A DNA stretch of 64,000 nucleotides. Origin: Bacteroidota bacterium. GTDB taxonomy: Bacteria; Bacteroidota; Ignavibacteria; Palsa-1295. This document shows, in pieces, positions 34,088 to 41,991 of this stretch (position 1 is the stretch's first letter; every line of letters begins with the position of its first letter). The notes beneath the pieces were generated by a model, which did no database searches, was not told the origin of the DNA, and was given only the letters and a program-made list of their open reading frames with translations. Both the position numbers and the translations under genes were made by a program. Location of the stretch: NCBI GenBank assembly GCA_018266755.1, contig JAFDZW010000002.1, forward strand, positions 124,001-188,000, read 5' to 3'.

Positions 34088-35053
34088 TCAAAGCATCCAC
34101 TGCACTCCGCCAGCGAGCCGGTAGGACTGCCCAAACTGTTCGCCGTTCAGATATTGCCGAACGGGAATTTCGGCACGTGCATCGAACGAGAGTGCATCAT
34201 TGAAGTGAATGCGCAACCCTGGTGCAACAAAAAATATCGATCCGCCGGAGTCATCGATTGTTGTTCCATCCTGAGTTTCCTTCGCTCGAATCTCCCCGCC
34301 GAAAGCGAATGTGAGAAATAATGCCGTCGAAGCAGCTTCGTCCGGCAATAGTCTGAAGCGTGCACCGACATCGGCATTGGCGTAATTGCCATAGCGATGT
34401 CCGCGAGCGCCGGTACCGGTGAAACCCGCAAGAGCATTGATCCCGACGGTCCACCGCTCCCTCGACCAGATCGCCCCCACGCCTGCCAACCAATCGGTCG
34501 AGCCGCTGCCAGGTTGAAGGTCGATATCCATATACTCGCCGGCGAATTGCCGATCGGTTCGTCCGGTGGGGAGCTTTACACCCGCTGTCGCACTGAGCAC
34601 GACGAGCGCGTCGTCCCACGACGTCTGATCACTTGCCCGGAGCATGAGACTCAAGTCTCCGAAACCGTTCGCCGACGGGCTGACGATCTTGGTCCCGCCA
34701 TCTTCAGGGAAGTCGCTTGCCGTTCGGACGACGTACGGCACATTCACGACCGCTGTAAGTGGTGTCTCGGTAAAGCGGTAGAAGAATGTGAACTGGTTCG
34801 TCAGATAGGATTCGTGAAGGTTATCGGGGTTCGGAATCGAGTTCGAGCCTTCATATTTCGATCCGAGCAGTAATGACCTGACCTCATATCGAATACCCGA
34901 TCCTCCTGCTTCGAGCGCCGTCAATCCTTGCGAACATTCGCAATAATCGCACTCCGAAAGCGGTGATGCAGGGAGATGAATATTGCACCATTGTGCGGAT
35001 ACAGAGACAACACTACAAAGTAGGATGCACACAGAAACAATGATTGATTTCAT
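34088..35053 (-). CDS. Outer-membrane barrel with an N-terminal Cys motif (possible metal handling)
   Basis: 321 aa from the ATG at 35051-35053 (MKSIIVSVCILLCSVVS), with a signal peptide ending VSAQ. Just after it is a cluster CNIHLPASPLSECDYCEC (C23, C35, C38, C40), then a beta-barrel pattern of alternating strands with acidic/Gly turns, ending in the aromatic-rich RLAGGVQWML. It probably forms an outer-membrane channel of the transporter-like (meta-pathway phenol/'putative beta-barrel porin') shape. The Cys cluster and the Cys-motif protein cotranscribed upstream suggest metal binding; this is inference. Confidence 0.65.
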   Translation of the reverse strand: MKSIIVSVCILLCSVVSVSAQWCNIHLPASPLSECDYCECSQGLTALEAGGSGIRYEVRSLLLGSKYEGSNSIPNPDNLHESYLTNQFTFFYRFTETPLTAVVNVPYVVRTASDFPEDGGTKIVSPSANGFGDLSLMLRASDQTSWDDALVVLSATAGVKLPTGRTDRQFAGEYMDIDLQPGSGSTDWLAGVGAIWSRERWTVGINALAGFTGTGARGHRYGNYANADVGARFRLLPDEAASTALFLTFAFGGEIRAKETQDGTTIDDSGGSIFFVAPGLRIHFNDALSFDARAEIPVRQYLNGEQFGQSYRLAGGVQWML

Positions 35054-35139
35054 AATAAAAAAGCACATGCCTTTGAACGGTAATACAAGTACGGGCATAG
35101 CCTACGCCCGCGTAGATAGTTAGTCCTGGAAGAAACCGT

Positions 35140-35514
35140 TCAGGCACGAGGAGGGCGAAACGGACTCTCGAGCAGTCCGTGGAGTGTCGGTTTATAAGGA
35201 TCGAATGATGCCAGATCACGGTGCACGTCAGGAGCTTGCAATACGAACGCAGTGGGGATCGTCGGCTGCGGATCGGCAATCTGAATTCTGCTGCCGGATG
35301 AGGGTGACGACTCATCGGCACTACCCGATCGATCGGCGATCTCCTTCACATGACATTGCCCCTTACAACATGGCTTCGTAGGGTTCTCGCAATGTTCGAT
35401 AAAGAAGTTTTTCGCGACCGTCGAATAGGCGAGCCACACGGCGGTTGCTCCGTTGTAATAGAGCCCCAATACCAGCAAAAGTACGATATGCAGGGTGGTT
35501 CGGCGCATCGGCAA
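35140..35514 (-). CDS. Small membrane-anchored Cys-motif protein
   Basis: 124 aa. One N-terminal hydrophobic segment (HIVLLLVLGLYYNGATAVWL) then NFFIEHCENPTKPCCKGQCH (C42, C49, C50, C54, with H41 and H55). This resembles a small-protein motif common in Bacteroidota of the form 'C-x-N-x-x-K-P-x-x-x-C-x-G-K-C-x-x-K', often near metal-transport genes; I recall this pattern but cannot check it here. A Ser/Pro-rich tail follows. An alternative start is two codons in (35506-35508). It is first in a leftward pair with the 34088-35053 barrel (86-base gap) and divergent from pckA. Confidence 0.65.
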   Translation of the reverse strand: MPMRRTTLHIVLLLVLGLYYNGATAVWLAYSTVAKNFFIEHCENPTKPCCKGQCHVKEIADRSGSADESSPSSGSRIQIADPQPTIPTAFVLQAPDVHRDLASFDPYKPTLHGLLESPFRPPRA

Positions 35515-35621
35515 ATCGTAGAACAGAACCCCCCGGGGATTCGTTTTAATACGTCCTGCTCACCGCGAGGAATTCTTAATTGTCATCTCCGGCGAACAGA
35601 CCGACTATATATTCGATCACA

Positions 35622-37211
35622 ATGAGCCAAGAAAAGACACAGTCTACTGCGCTGCTCCACGATCACGGAGTTTCGCATTCACGTATTCATTTTAATTTAT
35701 CTGCCGAAGAACTCTACGCCGAAGCGCTATCGCGAGGCGAGGGCAGACTTGCTTCCAATGAAGCGCTTGTTGTTTCGACCGGCAAGTTCACCGGTCGCAG
35801 CCCGAAAGATAAGTTTATCGTTCGCCACCCGTCGAGCGAGAAGCATGTGTGGTGGGGCACGGTCAACCGTGACATTTCCACCGAGCAATTCGATCGCCTC
35901 TATGCCAAGATGCAGGCGGCAATGAACGAGAAGGAGCTTTTCGTTGCTGATCTGTATGCCGGCGCAGACCCGACGTACAAGTTGAATGTCCGAATCATTA
36001 ATGAGTATGCCTGGCATAATCTGTTCTGCCAGAACCTCTTCATCGTTCCGAGCGCATCGGAGATCGCGCAGCACCGTCCGCAGTTCACGGTCATCGACAT
36101 TCCGTCGGTGAAAGCCGACCCGTCTACCGACGGAACGAACAGCGAGACGTTCATCGTGCTCAATATCGAGAAGGGGCTCATCCTGATCGGCGGTACCGAG
36201 TATGCGGGCGAAATGAAGAAGTCGATCTTCACGACGCTCAACTACCTCTTGCCGCTGCAGAATGTGATGCCGATGCACTGCTCGGCGAACATCGGACCGG
36301 ATGGCGATACCGCCATTTTCTTCGGTCTCTCCGGCACTGGCAAGACCACTCTCTCCGCCGATCCGCTACGCAAGCTCATCGGTGACGACGAGCATGGTTG
36401 GAGCGACAAGGGTGTCTTCAATTTCGAGGGCGGTTGCTACGCGAAGTGCATTAAGCTCTCGCAGGAGCACGAGCCACAGATCTGGAGCGCGATCCGACGC
36501 GGGTCGGTGCTCGAAAATGTGGCCATTGACGAGAAGGGCGTGCCGGATTACAACGACGGTTCGCGCACAGAGAATACCCGTGCTGCCTATCCGCTCGAGT
36601 ATATCGACAATGCCGTCATCCCGAGCGTCGGTGGACATCCGAAAAACATCGTGCTCTTGACTGCTGACGCATTCGGCGTACTTCCGCCAATCTCGAAGCT
36701 TACCAAAGAGCAAGCGATGTATCACTTCATCAGCGGCTATACAGCAAAGCTCGCCGGTACCGAACGCGGCGTCACCGAACCCGAACCGAACTTCTCGACG
36801 TGCTTCGGAGCGCCGTTTATGGTGCATCACCCGAGCGTGTATGCCGAGCTCCTCGGCAAGAAGATCGACGAACACGGTTCGAAGATCTGGTTGGTCAATA
36901 CCGGATGGACCGGAGGTCCGTACGGTATCGGCAAACGTATGCATCTGCCGTATACCCGAGCGATGGTCAACGCTGCGCTTGAAGGCAAGCTCGACGGCGT
37001 CGATACGATGATGGACCCTATCTTCGGGCTGCACATTCCGAAGTCGGTGCCCGGAGTCCCGAACGAGATATTAAACCCGCGCGATACGTGGGAGGACAAG
37101 TCTGCCTACGACCGCGATGCAAAAGATCTCGCAGTGAAGTTCGTCGAGAACTTCAAGAAATTCGAAGCCGGTACTCCGGACGAGATCAAGAACGCCGGAC
37201 CGAGAGCCTAA
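35622..37211 (+). CDS. pckA: ATP-type phosphoenolpyruvate carboxykinase
   Basis: 529 aa from the ATG at 35622. Catalyses oxaloacetate + ATP to PEP + ADP + CO2 (gluconeogenic), reversible. The kinase-1 loop [11 protein letters not shown], the kinase-2/metal motif [15 protein letters not shown], the substrate site GRSPKDKF, and TGWTGGPYG are all present. Length is normal for the ATP family. Divergent from the Cys-motif pair. The start has no strong ribosome site. PEP made here could feed the pyruvate kinase at 46830 and NeuB at 56757. Confidence 0.98.
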   Translation: MSQEKTQSTALLHDHGVSHSRIHFNLSAEELYAEALSRGEGRLASNEALVVSTGKFTGRSPKDKFIVRHPSSEKHVWWGTVNRDISTEQFDRLYAKMQAAMNEKELFVADLYAGADPTYKLNVRIINEYAWHNLFCQNLFIVPSASEIAQHRPQFTVIDIPSVKADPSTDGTNSETFIVLNIEKGLILIGGTEYAGEMKKSIFTTLNYLLPLQNVMPMHCSANIGPDGDTAIFFGLSGTGKTTLSADPLRKLIGDDEHGWSDKGVFNFEGGCYAKCIKLSQEHEPQIWSAIRRGSVLENVAIDEKGVPDYNDGSRTENTRAAYPLEYIDNAVIPSVGGHPKNIVLLTADAFGVLPPISKLTKEQAMYHFISGYTAKLAGTERGVTEPEPNFSTCFGAPFMVHHPSVYAELLGKKIDEHGSKIWLVNTGWTGGPYGIGKRMHLPYTRAMVNAALEGKLDGVDTMMDPIFGLHIPKSVPGVPNEILNPRDTWEDKSAYDRDAKDLAVKFVENFKKFEAGTPDEIKNAGPRA

Positions 37212-37245
37212 CACAGTTTCGACCGTTACGGTCGTTTCATCGGAC

Positions 37246-37271
37246 AAAACCCGCCCACACGGCGGGTTTTT
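37246..37271 (+). terminator. Intrinsic terminator of pckA
   Basis: AAAACCCGCC (37246-37255), loop CACAC, GGCGGGTTTT (37261-37270) and one more T. A second perfect small inverted repeat, GACCGT-T-ACGGTC, precedes it around 37221-37233. Confidence 0.9.
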
Positions 37272-37311
37272 CTTTGTCCTGAAATTTCGGGAACGAACTT
37301 GCAGTAATTTG

Positions 37312-37336
37312 ACTTTATAATTCAAAGTACTTTATA
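37312..37336. promoter_or_regulatory. Putative operator of the winged-helix regulator (copy 1)
   Basis: A 25-bp sequence holding the perfect palindrome AAAGTACTTT (37324-37333) within TTCAAAGTACTTTATA. It is 17 bases before the start of the 37353 gene. It matches the copy at 38298-38322 with only two differences over 25 bp and includes a repeat of ACTTTAT on each side. Confidence 0.65.
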
Positions 37337-37352
37337 CCATCCATCAATTACT

Positions 37353-37979
37353 ATGGAAACCATCAATGCACAAGAAGACCTAGCCTTCATCCGAAAGATG
37401 ATGACCGATTCCAGTACCATTATGGTCGATGACGGAAAGCCGTCAATCGTATGGGGTATCATCGTTGCCCTCGGAATGATCGTTACCTACATTTCAGCCC
37501 TCCTGGAGAAAGACCTCGGAACCGGATGGATGTGGATCGGTCTGTCGATCCTCGGCTGGGCCTACGTGTATTTTTATAAGATCCGGAAGGTCAAGAAGCT
37601 CAGGATGCGCACGCTGACAAGCCGCTTGCTGGGCTCAATCTGGGGCGCATGCGGCGTCTGCATCGGCCTGGTCATTACATTGACATTCGTCTCACCGCAA
37701 ATCTCGGGGGAATACCTAATTCATCCGTTGGCGATCATGTCCATCACGTCGATCATTGCGGGTATGGCGTATTACGTCAGCGGAATCCTATATGACAAAA
37801 CTTGGGTTCGCAACATTTCCTACGGATGGTGGCTCGGTGCAATCGAGATGATGCTTTGGCCATCTGTGCATTCGCTCGGTGTGTACGCTCTAATGCTCAT
37901 TGCATTTCAGGTTGTCCCCGGGGTTCTATTATATCGCAGCTCGAAACGAGAACTTTCGACGATCGTAGCACAATCGTGA
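37353..37979 (+). CDS. Polytopic membrane protein cotranscribed with a winged-helix regulator
   Basis: 208 aa with a cytoplasmic N-terminal about 30 residues (METINAQEDLAFIRKMM) and about five or six membrane segments: SIVWGIIVALGMIVTYISAL, MWIGLSILGWAYVYFY, IWGACGVCIGLVITLTFV, IMSITSIIAGMAYYVSGI, and two near the C-terminus. No enzymatic signature. Its stop codon overlaps the GTG start of the downstream regulator, so the two are translationally coupled and probably function together. Its upstream region carries a palindromic operator-like site. Confidence 0.72.
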   Translation: METINAQEDLAFIRKMMTDSSTIMVDDGKPSIVWGIIVALGMIVTYISALLEKDLGTGWMWIGLSILGWAYVYFYKIRKVKKLRMRTLTSRLLGSIWGACGVCIGLVITLTFVSPQISGEYLIHPLAIMSITSIIAGMAYYVSGILYDKTWVRNISYGWWLGAIEMMLWPSVHSLGVYALMLIAFQVVPGVLLYRSSKRELSTIVAQS

Positions 37980-38269
37980 AGAATTTCGACTACCAGCAGA
38001 TCGACGAACTCATCCATTCGCGCATCCGGCTCGCGATCATGGCCGTTTTGGCTTCGGTCGACGAGGCAGAGTTTACGTACCTGCGCGAGAAGGTCAACAC
38101 GACCGACGGGAATCTGAGCGTACATCTGAAGAAGCTTGAGGAAGCGAAGTACATCGCCGTGAAAAAGAGCTTCCAGGATCGTAAACCGATCTCGCACTAC
38201 AAGATCACCTCAACCGGGAGAAAGGCATTCGAGGCATACATCGACAGCCTCGAGAAGATGATCCGCTGA
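37976..38269 (+). CDS. Winged-helix transcriptional regulator (MarR/HTH_34-like)
   Basis: 97 aa from a GTG at 37976 that overlaps the previous stop (GTGA). IHSRIRLAIMAVLASV, then the helix-turn-helix region EFTYLREKVNTTDGNLSVHLKKLEEAKYI with a basic wing (FQDRKPISHYKITSTG), is the small winged-helix type of the MarR-related HTH_34 family. It would bind a palindrome as a dimer. The AAAGTACTTT sites at 37324 and 38310, in front of its own operon and of the next gene, are the obvious candidates. Confidence 0.85.
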   Translation: MKNFDYQQIDELIHSRIRLAIMAVLASVDEAEFTYLREKVNTTDGNLSVHLKKLEEAKYIAVKKSFQDRKPISHYKITSTGRKAFEAYIDSLEKMIR

Positions 38270-38297
38270 TATTTTTTCGCAGTTTTTTTATCCATTA

Positions 38298-38322
38298 ACT
38301 TTATTTTTCAAAGTACTTTATA
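38298..38322. promoter_or_regulatory. Putative operator of the winged-helix regulator (copy 2)
   Basis: AAAGTACTTT at 38310-38319 inside a 25-bp match to 37312-37336. It overlaps the start codon of the 38322 lipoprotein gene, so bound repressor would block transcription or translation initiation directly. Confidence 0.65.
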
Positions 38323-39056
38323 TGGACACCGAATCAAAATCCCATGCCCCAACCTTCCGCTTCAGAAGCGTCTTCTTCCTCATTTGGCTTACCGCCTGTT
38401 CAAACGACCCGGTAGCGACCGTGCCCGTCGCGACGAACCATCAGCTCCACGTCGGCGACACCTTCCGGTACGGCGAGTACTCCACCGACGAATCGGGAGT
38501 GCGCATTCCCGGGTCCGATACAACGCGTGAAGCGTCCGTCGTGGCAGTTGGACAGCCGCTGTTCGGAAGGTCCAACGTGTCGGTGGTCGCCACAGGTCGT
38601 GACACGACGTATTTGGCCGTAGGCGCTGACTCATCGGTGATAATCTGGGAGGAGGAGATCCCGATCCTCAACGGCATTAGCCTACCGGGTCGTTGGTTCG
38701 TTTTCCCGCAGACGATCGGTACGTTCGTCGTCTGCGACAGCACGGTCGAAACATCGCTCGCCGGTATGGAGGCAACCGTAGAAATGAAGATGACGTCTGC
38801 ATTCGTGAGCAAGTCGTCACTGGGTGTCTCGACGAAACAGTATGACGCGATCAACTGCGCGAAACTCGTCACCGTGACCGTGACACTCCCGTCGATCGAC
38901 CAGAGCTACACAACCGTCGTTCGAGTGGACTACTCATACATTCCGACGATTGGCTACTTCGGCCGAAAGACGGTCAACACCAACAGCAACTCCAGCTACA
39001 GCCCGATGCCGAATGGCAGTGTGGTCGATTCGCTTGTCTCGGTCAGTCTTCGGTAA
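38322..39056 (+). CDS. Lipoprotein in the winged-helix regulon (unknown)
   Basis: 244 aa from the ATG at 38322. It has a lipobox LTAC after a hydrophobic segment (FLIWLTAC, Cys near residue 27). The body is beta-rich with repeated Val/Thr strands and aspartates, with one pair of well-spaced aromatic strands (TTYLAVGADSSVIIWEE); no conserved domain is recognised. The start codon overlaps an operator-like palindrome shared with the upstream operon, implying joint regulation. It converges on the PNGase-F-like gene with 19 bases between stops and only a weak 6-bp hairpin. Confidence 0.65.
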   Translation: MDTESKSHAPTFRFRSVFFLIWLTACSNDPVATVPVATNHQLHVGDTFRYGEYSTDESGVRIPGSDTTREASVVAVGQPLFGRSNVSVVATGRDTTYLAVGADSSVIIWEEEIPILNGISLPGRWFVFPQTIGTFVVCDSTVETSLAGMEATVEMKMTSAFVSKSSLGVSTKQYDAINCAKLVTVTVTLPSIDQSYTTVVRVDYSYIPTIGYFGRKTVNTNSNSSYSPMPNGSVVDSLVSVSLR

Positions 39057-39075
39057 CGACGAACGTATTCGTCCC

Positions 39076-41343
39076 TTACTGCAACACCACCATCTTTGAA
39101 AGGCGGCGCTGGCCGTACTCTATCCGGACAATATAACTGCCTGCAGTGTAGTGTTGCATGTCGATCTCAATGCGCGGACCGTCATCCTGGGTGACGGTTC
39201 GCGTGACGAGGTCCTTCCCAAGGATGGAGCTAACCGTGATCGTCATGCTTCCTTCGTAGCTTCCGGAGGGTGAAAGATCGAGCGCGATGCGTTCGTGCGC
39301 CGGATTCGAAACGATGCGGAAGTCGAGCGGCGACTGAAACTGTGATACCGGAACGGACGATTGTCCCAACACTTGGAACGGAATGATCTCTCGGCCGCCG
39401 AAACTTGCGAGATTATTGGATGTCGTTGCATTCCAGATCACGACCTTCTTATCATCGCGTAACGAGTAGCTTCCGAACTTCGCGCCCTGGATGAACCACG
39501 GATACAGTCCTTGCGGGATCTCGCTTTCATCATAGATGATGAAGCGGTAGCAACCCGTTGCCAATCGGAATGTGTCCTTCACGCTCTCGCCATCCGCAAA
39601 GCCGCCCTGGCTATAGAGGATCTTGTCCGATGCATCGCGCACCTCATAACGGATGCCATTGTCAATGCCCGCAGAGGACATGTCATCGACTTTCAATGCC
39701 AGTGCGATCACGCTCGAATAGATCTTCGGCATGAAATAGACCGAGCTGCCCGTATTGTTGTTCGTGTACTCGTCGGCCGTGCCGTTGGGCTGGTCCAGCA
39801 CGACATTGAACGTGTTGGTGTCGGTGCCGAGATTTATGCCCGGCAGGGTGATGACACCGGTCTGGTAATACTTCAACAGACCGGTCCACTGAAACGTATG
39901 ATCGGTCGCGCCGTTGATGCCGTAGCGGATCGTAAGCGATGTCAGATCCGACTTCCCGTTGTTTCGAATATCGATGATCGGCGCCATCTGAGAGCAGATC
40001 GGGTTCGTACGCTTGAACTGGGGTTCGTTCGTCGGAGCCTCGATCGCCATGATGGCCACATCGGTATTGTATTTCGGTCCTTTCGAATAGATCGCCTGCG
40101 CCTGCACAGCGTAACCGCCACCGGACACATTGTAATCTTCGAACCGGTAATCGACATTGATCGAATCTCCCTTTTTGCCGTAGGCCGTCAGATCGTAATC
40201 CCACGGATCTACTTTGTCGCCGGGACACCAACCGGCGCGGCTGAGTGTCCACGTACCGGTCTGCGGATAGGCCGGGTTGAACATGCAGTCGGTGCGCCAG
40301 AGGTGTTGCTCATAGCGTTTCGTCCCGTCGAGCCAGATCTCATGCGTCCGCTCCAAGAACTCTGCCGCGGCCGAAGGTCCGGCGTTGCCATGACCGGTCG
40401 TAAACGTACGGAATGTCACGAAGTCAGCATTGGGGTCCATGTACACGTTCACCGGTTTGACGTAGTTCGAGATCGGGTCGTTGACGTTACCGTACGGATA
40501 ATAGCCATCGTAGAGGCGGTCCACACGATACGTCTCGCGTGCCGGCGAGCCTTCGATCATGTCGAACGACAACGAGTACAGCGAGCCTTGCGTGTAGCCG
40601 TCGTAGGTGGACAAGAACTCGACACTGTCGTGCATCAGGAATGCGTAGTCGGTCACATCCATCGTCCACACATAGGTCCAATTCGTCGGGAAACCCTGTC
40701 CGTACGGAGTGATGTAGCGGGCGACCTCATAATCGAACGTCCGCTCATACGGCCAGTACGCCTTGACCGTCTTCAGATGGTACACGCTATCAGGACGGAC
40801 ATAGAACGAATCGACTTTCGCACCAGTGTTATCATATAAAAAATTCCAGTAACCGGCAGGCCATACGGTGACAGAATCGATCGGCTTCCATGGGTTGACA
40901 AAATTCTGATAGAGCATGATCTGCACCGAGGCAGAAGCTGCGGTATCCGTCTTCTTCTTTGTGGAGTTATATGACGTCGTGATCGTCGGCGAATGGCTGA
41001 ACTGGAAGGAGTCCTGCATTCCGCCGTTGACGGTGAAGTTCGGCGCATCTTTCAGTACCGAATCGATGATGCCGGTATGCTGGCGGAGGATGACCTTCGT
41101 CGTGTAATCCCATTGGCCGCAGCTTGGCTTCGGACATGTCAACCGGTAACGCAGCAACACTTTTTCGTAATGTCCTCCGGCCGCAGGAAAGACGCCCCAA
41201 TTATGGATCGTCCCGGGGAATTGGTCCCAGAGGTGCTTATCAACGACAACGACGTGGGTCGTGTCGCCTACTTTTGCCTGAAGATCGGTAATACCGATGA
41301 GCACCAGCAATGCGGCGCAAAGTACAACGAGGGGATTCTTCAT
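39076..41343 (-). CDS. T9SS-secreted peptide-N-glycosidase F-like protein
   Basis: 755 aa from the ATG at 41341-41343 (MKNPLVVLCAALLVLIG), with a signal peptide ending LQAK/V. Two-part PNGase-F fold: an N-terminal jelly roll with CGQWDYTTKVILR, where the Asp matches the catalytic Asp of PNGase F, and a C-terminal jelly roll with HEIWLDGTKRYEQHLWRTDC ... GTWTLSRAGWCPGDKV. PNGase F cleaves N-linked glycans from asparagine. A beta-rich region and a T9SS sorting domain (FRIVSNPAHERIALDL ... YTAGSYIVRIEYG) follow. Surface deglycosylation of host or environmental glycoproteins is the inference. The frame is open far upstream of the chosen start, without family sequence. Confidence 0.85.
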   Translation of the reverse strand: MKNPLVVLCAALLVLIGITDLQAKVGDTTHVVVVDKHLWDQFPGTIHNWGVFPAAGGHYEKVLLRYRLTCPKPSCGQWDYTTKVILRQHTGIIDSVLKDAPNFTVNGGMQDSFQFSHSPTITTSYNSTKKKTDTAASASVQIMLYQNFVNPWKPIDSVTVWPAGYWNFLYDNTGAKVDSFYVRPDSVYHLKTVKAYWPYERTFDYEVARYITPYGQGFPTNWTYVWTMDVTDYAFLMHDSVEFLSTYDGYTQGSLYSLSFDMIEGSPARETYRVDRLYDGYYPYGNVNDPISNYVKPVNVYMDPNADFVTFRTFTTGHGNAGPSAAAEFLERTHEIWLDGTKRYEQHLWRTDCMFNPAYPQTGTWTLSRAGWCPGDKVDPWDYDLTAYGKKGDSINVDYRFEDYNVSGGGYAVQAQAIYSKGPKYNTDVAIMAIEAPTNEPQFKRTNPICSQMAPIIDIRNNGKSDLTSLTIRYGINGATDHTFQWTGLLKYYQTGVITLPGINLGTDTNTFNVVLDQPNGTADEYTNNNTGSSVYFMPKIYSSVIALALKVDDMSSAGIDNGIRYEVRDASDKILYSQGGFADGESVKDTFRLATGCYRFIIYDESEIPQGLYPWFIQGAKFGSYSLRDDKKVVIWNATTSNNLASFGGREIIPFQVLGQSSVPVSQFQSPLDFRIVSNPAHERIALDLSPSGSYEGSMTITVSSILGKDLVTRTVTQDDGPRIEIDMQHYTAGSYIVRIEYGQRRLSKMVVLQ

Positions 41344-41477
41344 AGTGTGCTGTGATGCAATTGAGCGACTTACAGAATGCCGACGACGAAGGAATCGTTC
41401 GTATATCCAAACTCGGTCTGTAACCTCCTTATTTTTCATCCGAACATCGCTACACACGCGCACAACCTCCCCTAACG

Positions 41478-41503
41478 AAAACGTCCGCCGAAGCGGACGT
41501 TTT
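41478..41503 (-). terminator. Leftward terminator hairpin
   Basis: AAAACGTCCGC / GCGGACGTTTT, perfect 11-bp stem. On the minus strand the loop reads TTCG closed by C-G, a very stable tetraloop, with T residues after it. Probably ends the ABC transporter transcript or read-through from it. Confidence 0.8.
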
Positions 41504-41623
41504 GCGAAACCTGATGGTGCCCATTGTTGGGTTTTTTCCATGGATACAATATAATAGGTCAAGGTGCCTGTGGAAGATTTAATATTACGCGCACCTGTGG
41601 GAATGAAGGTGTAGGGTGTTGTA

Positions 41624-41645
41624 GAGACGCGCACATGCGCGTCTC
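41624..41645. repeat. 22-bp GAGACGCGC palindrome
   Basis: GAGACGCGCACATGCGCGTC then TC; one central mismatch compared with the perfect copies at 29166 and 29425. Confidence 0.8.
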
Positions 41646-41800
41646 CTCTTCCGTCATGTCCTTGCTTCTCGGAGACACGCACAGCCGAGTGTTAATTTAG
41701 GCGACTAAGTCTCTATTTTTATACGATTCAATCCGAGTGATTGCAGTTCTTTACGGGTCTTTATCGGTTTCGGTGCCTTACTATTCCTGCAATTGAACAT

Positions 41801-41902
41801 CCTTGCTTGCGCCGGCTTGAGGATACTGACACCATTTTGAATTCAGCGTAAGCAAAGACACTAAGAGAGCCCCTCCTCGACGAGGAGGGGTTGGGGTGGT
41901 TC
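41801..41902 (-). repeat. TTGCTTGCGC / CCCCTCC dispersed element
   Basis: Homologous along its length to the reverse complement of 29233-29375 (CTTGCTTGCGCCGGCTTGA, CAGCGTAAGCAAAGACA, CCCCTCC...GGAGGGG, TTGGGGTGGT). One outer arm is missing, so it is a truncated copy. Confidence 0.8.
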
Positions 41903-41945
41903 TTTCGTACACCGCCCAACTAACTATGGACACTATCCGAACGAT

Positions 41946-41967
41946 GAGACGCGCATGTGCGCGTCTC
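41946..41967. repeat. 22-bp GAGACGCGC palindrome
   Basis: GAGACGCGCATGTGCGCGTC then TC; one central mismatch. It lies 25 bases from the stop of the ABC transporter. Confidence 0.8.
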
Positions 41968-41991
41968 TACGATACATTGGTATTGTCCGCC

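Larger units (their letters stand above)
41344..41991. other. Intergenic region, 648 bp, with a terminator and three repeats
   Basis: Between two leftward genes. Contains a strong leftward terminator hairpin (41478-41503), two GAGACGCGC palindromes (41624-41645, 41946-41967) and one copy of the TTGCTTGCGC/CCCCTCC element (41801-41902). No open frame with coding character. Confidence 0.6.

Noticed and set aside
39058-39073. Terminator between the lipoprotein and PNGase-F-like genes
   Set aside because: GACGAA-CGTA-TTCGTC is only a 6-bp stem without a T tract; too weak to call.
39511-40839. 442-residue plus-strand frame inside the PNGase-F-like gene
   Set aside because: Composition is Arg/Asp/Val/His biased without any motif; it mirrors the real minus-strand gene, which has a signal peptide and a sorting domain.
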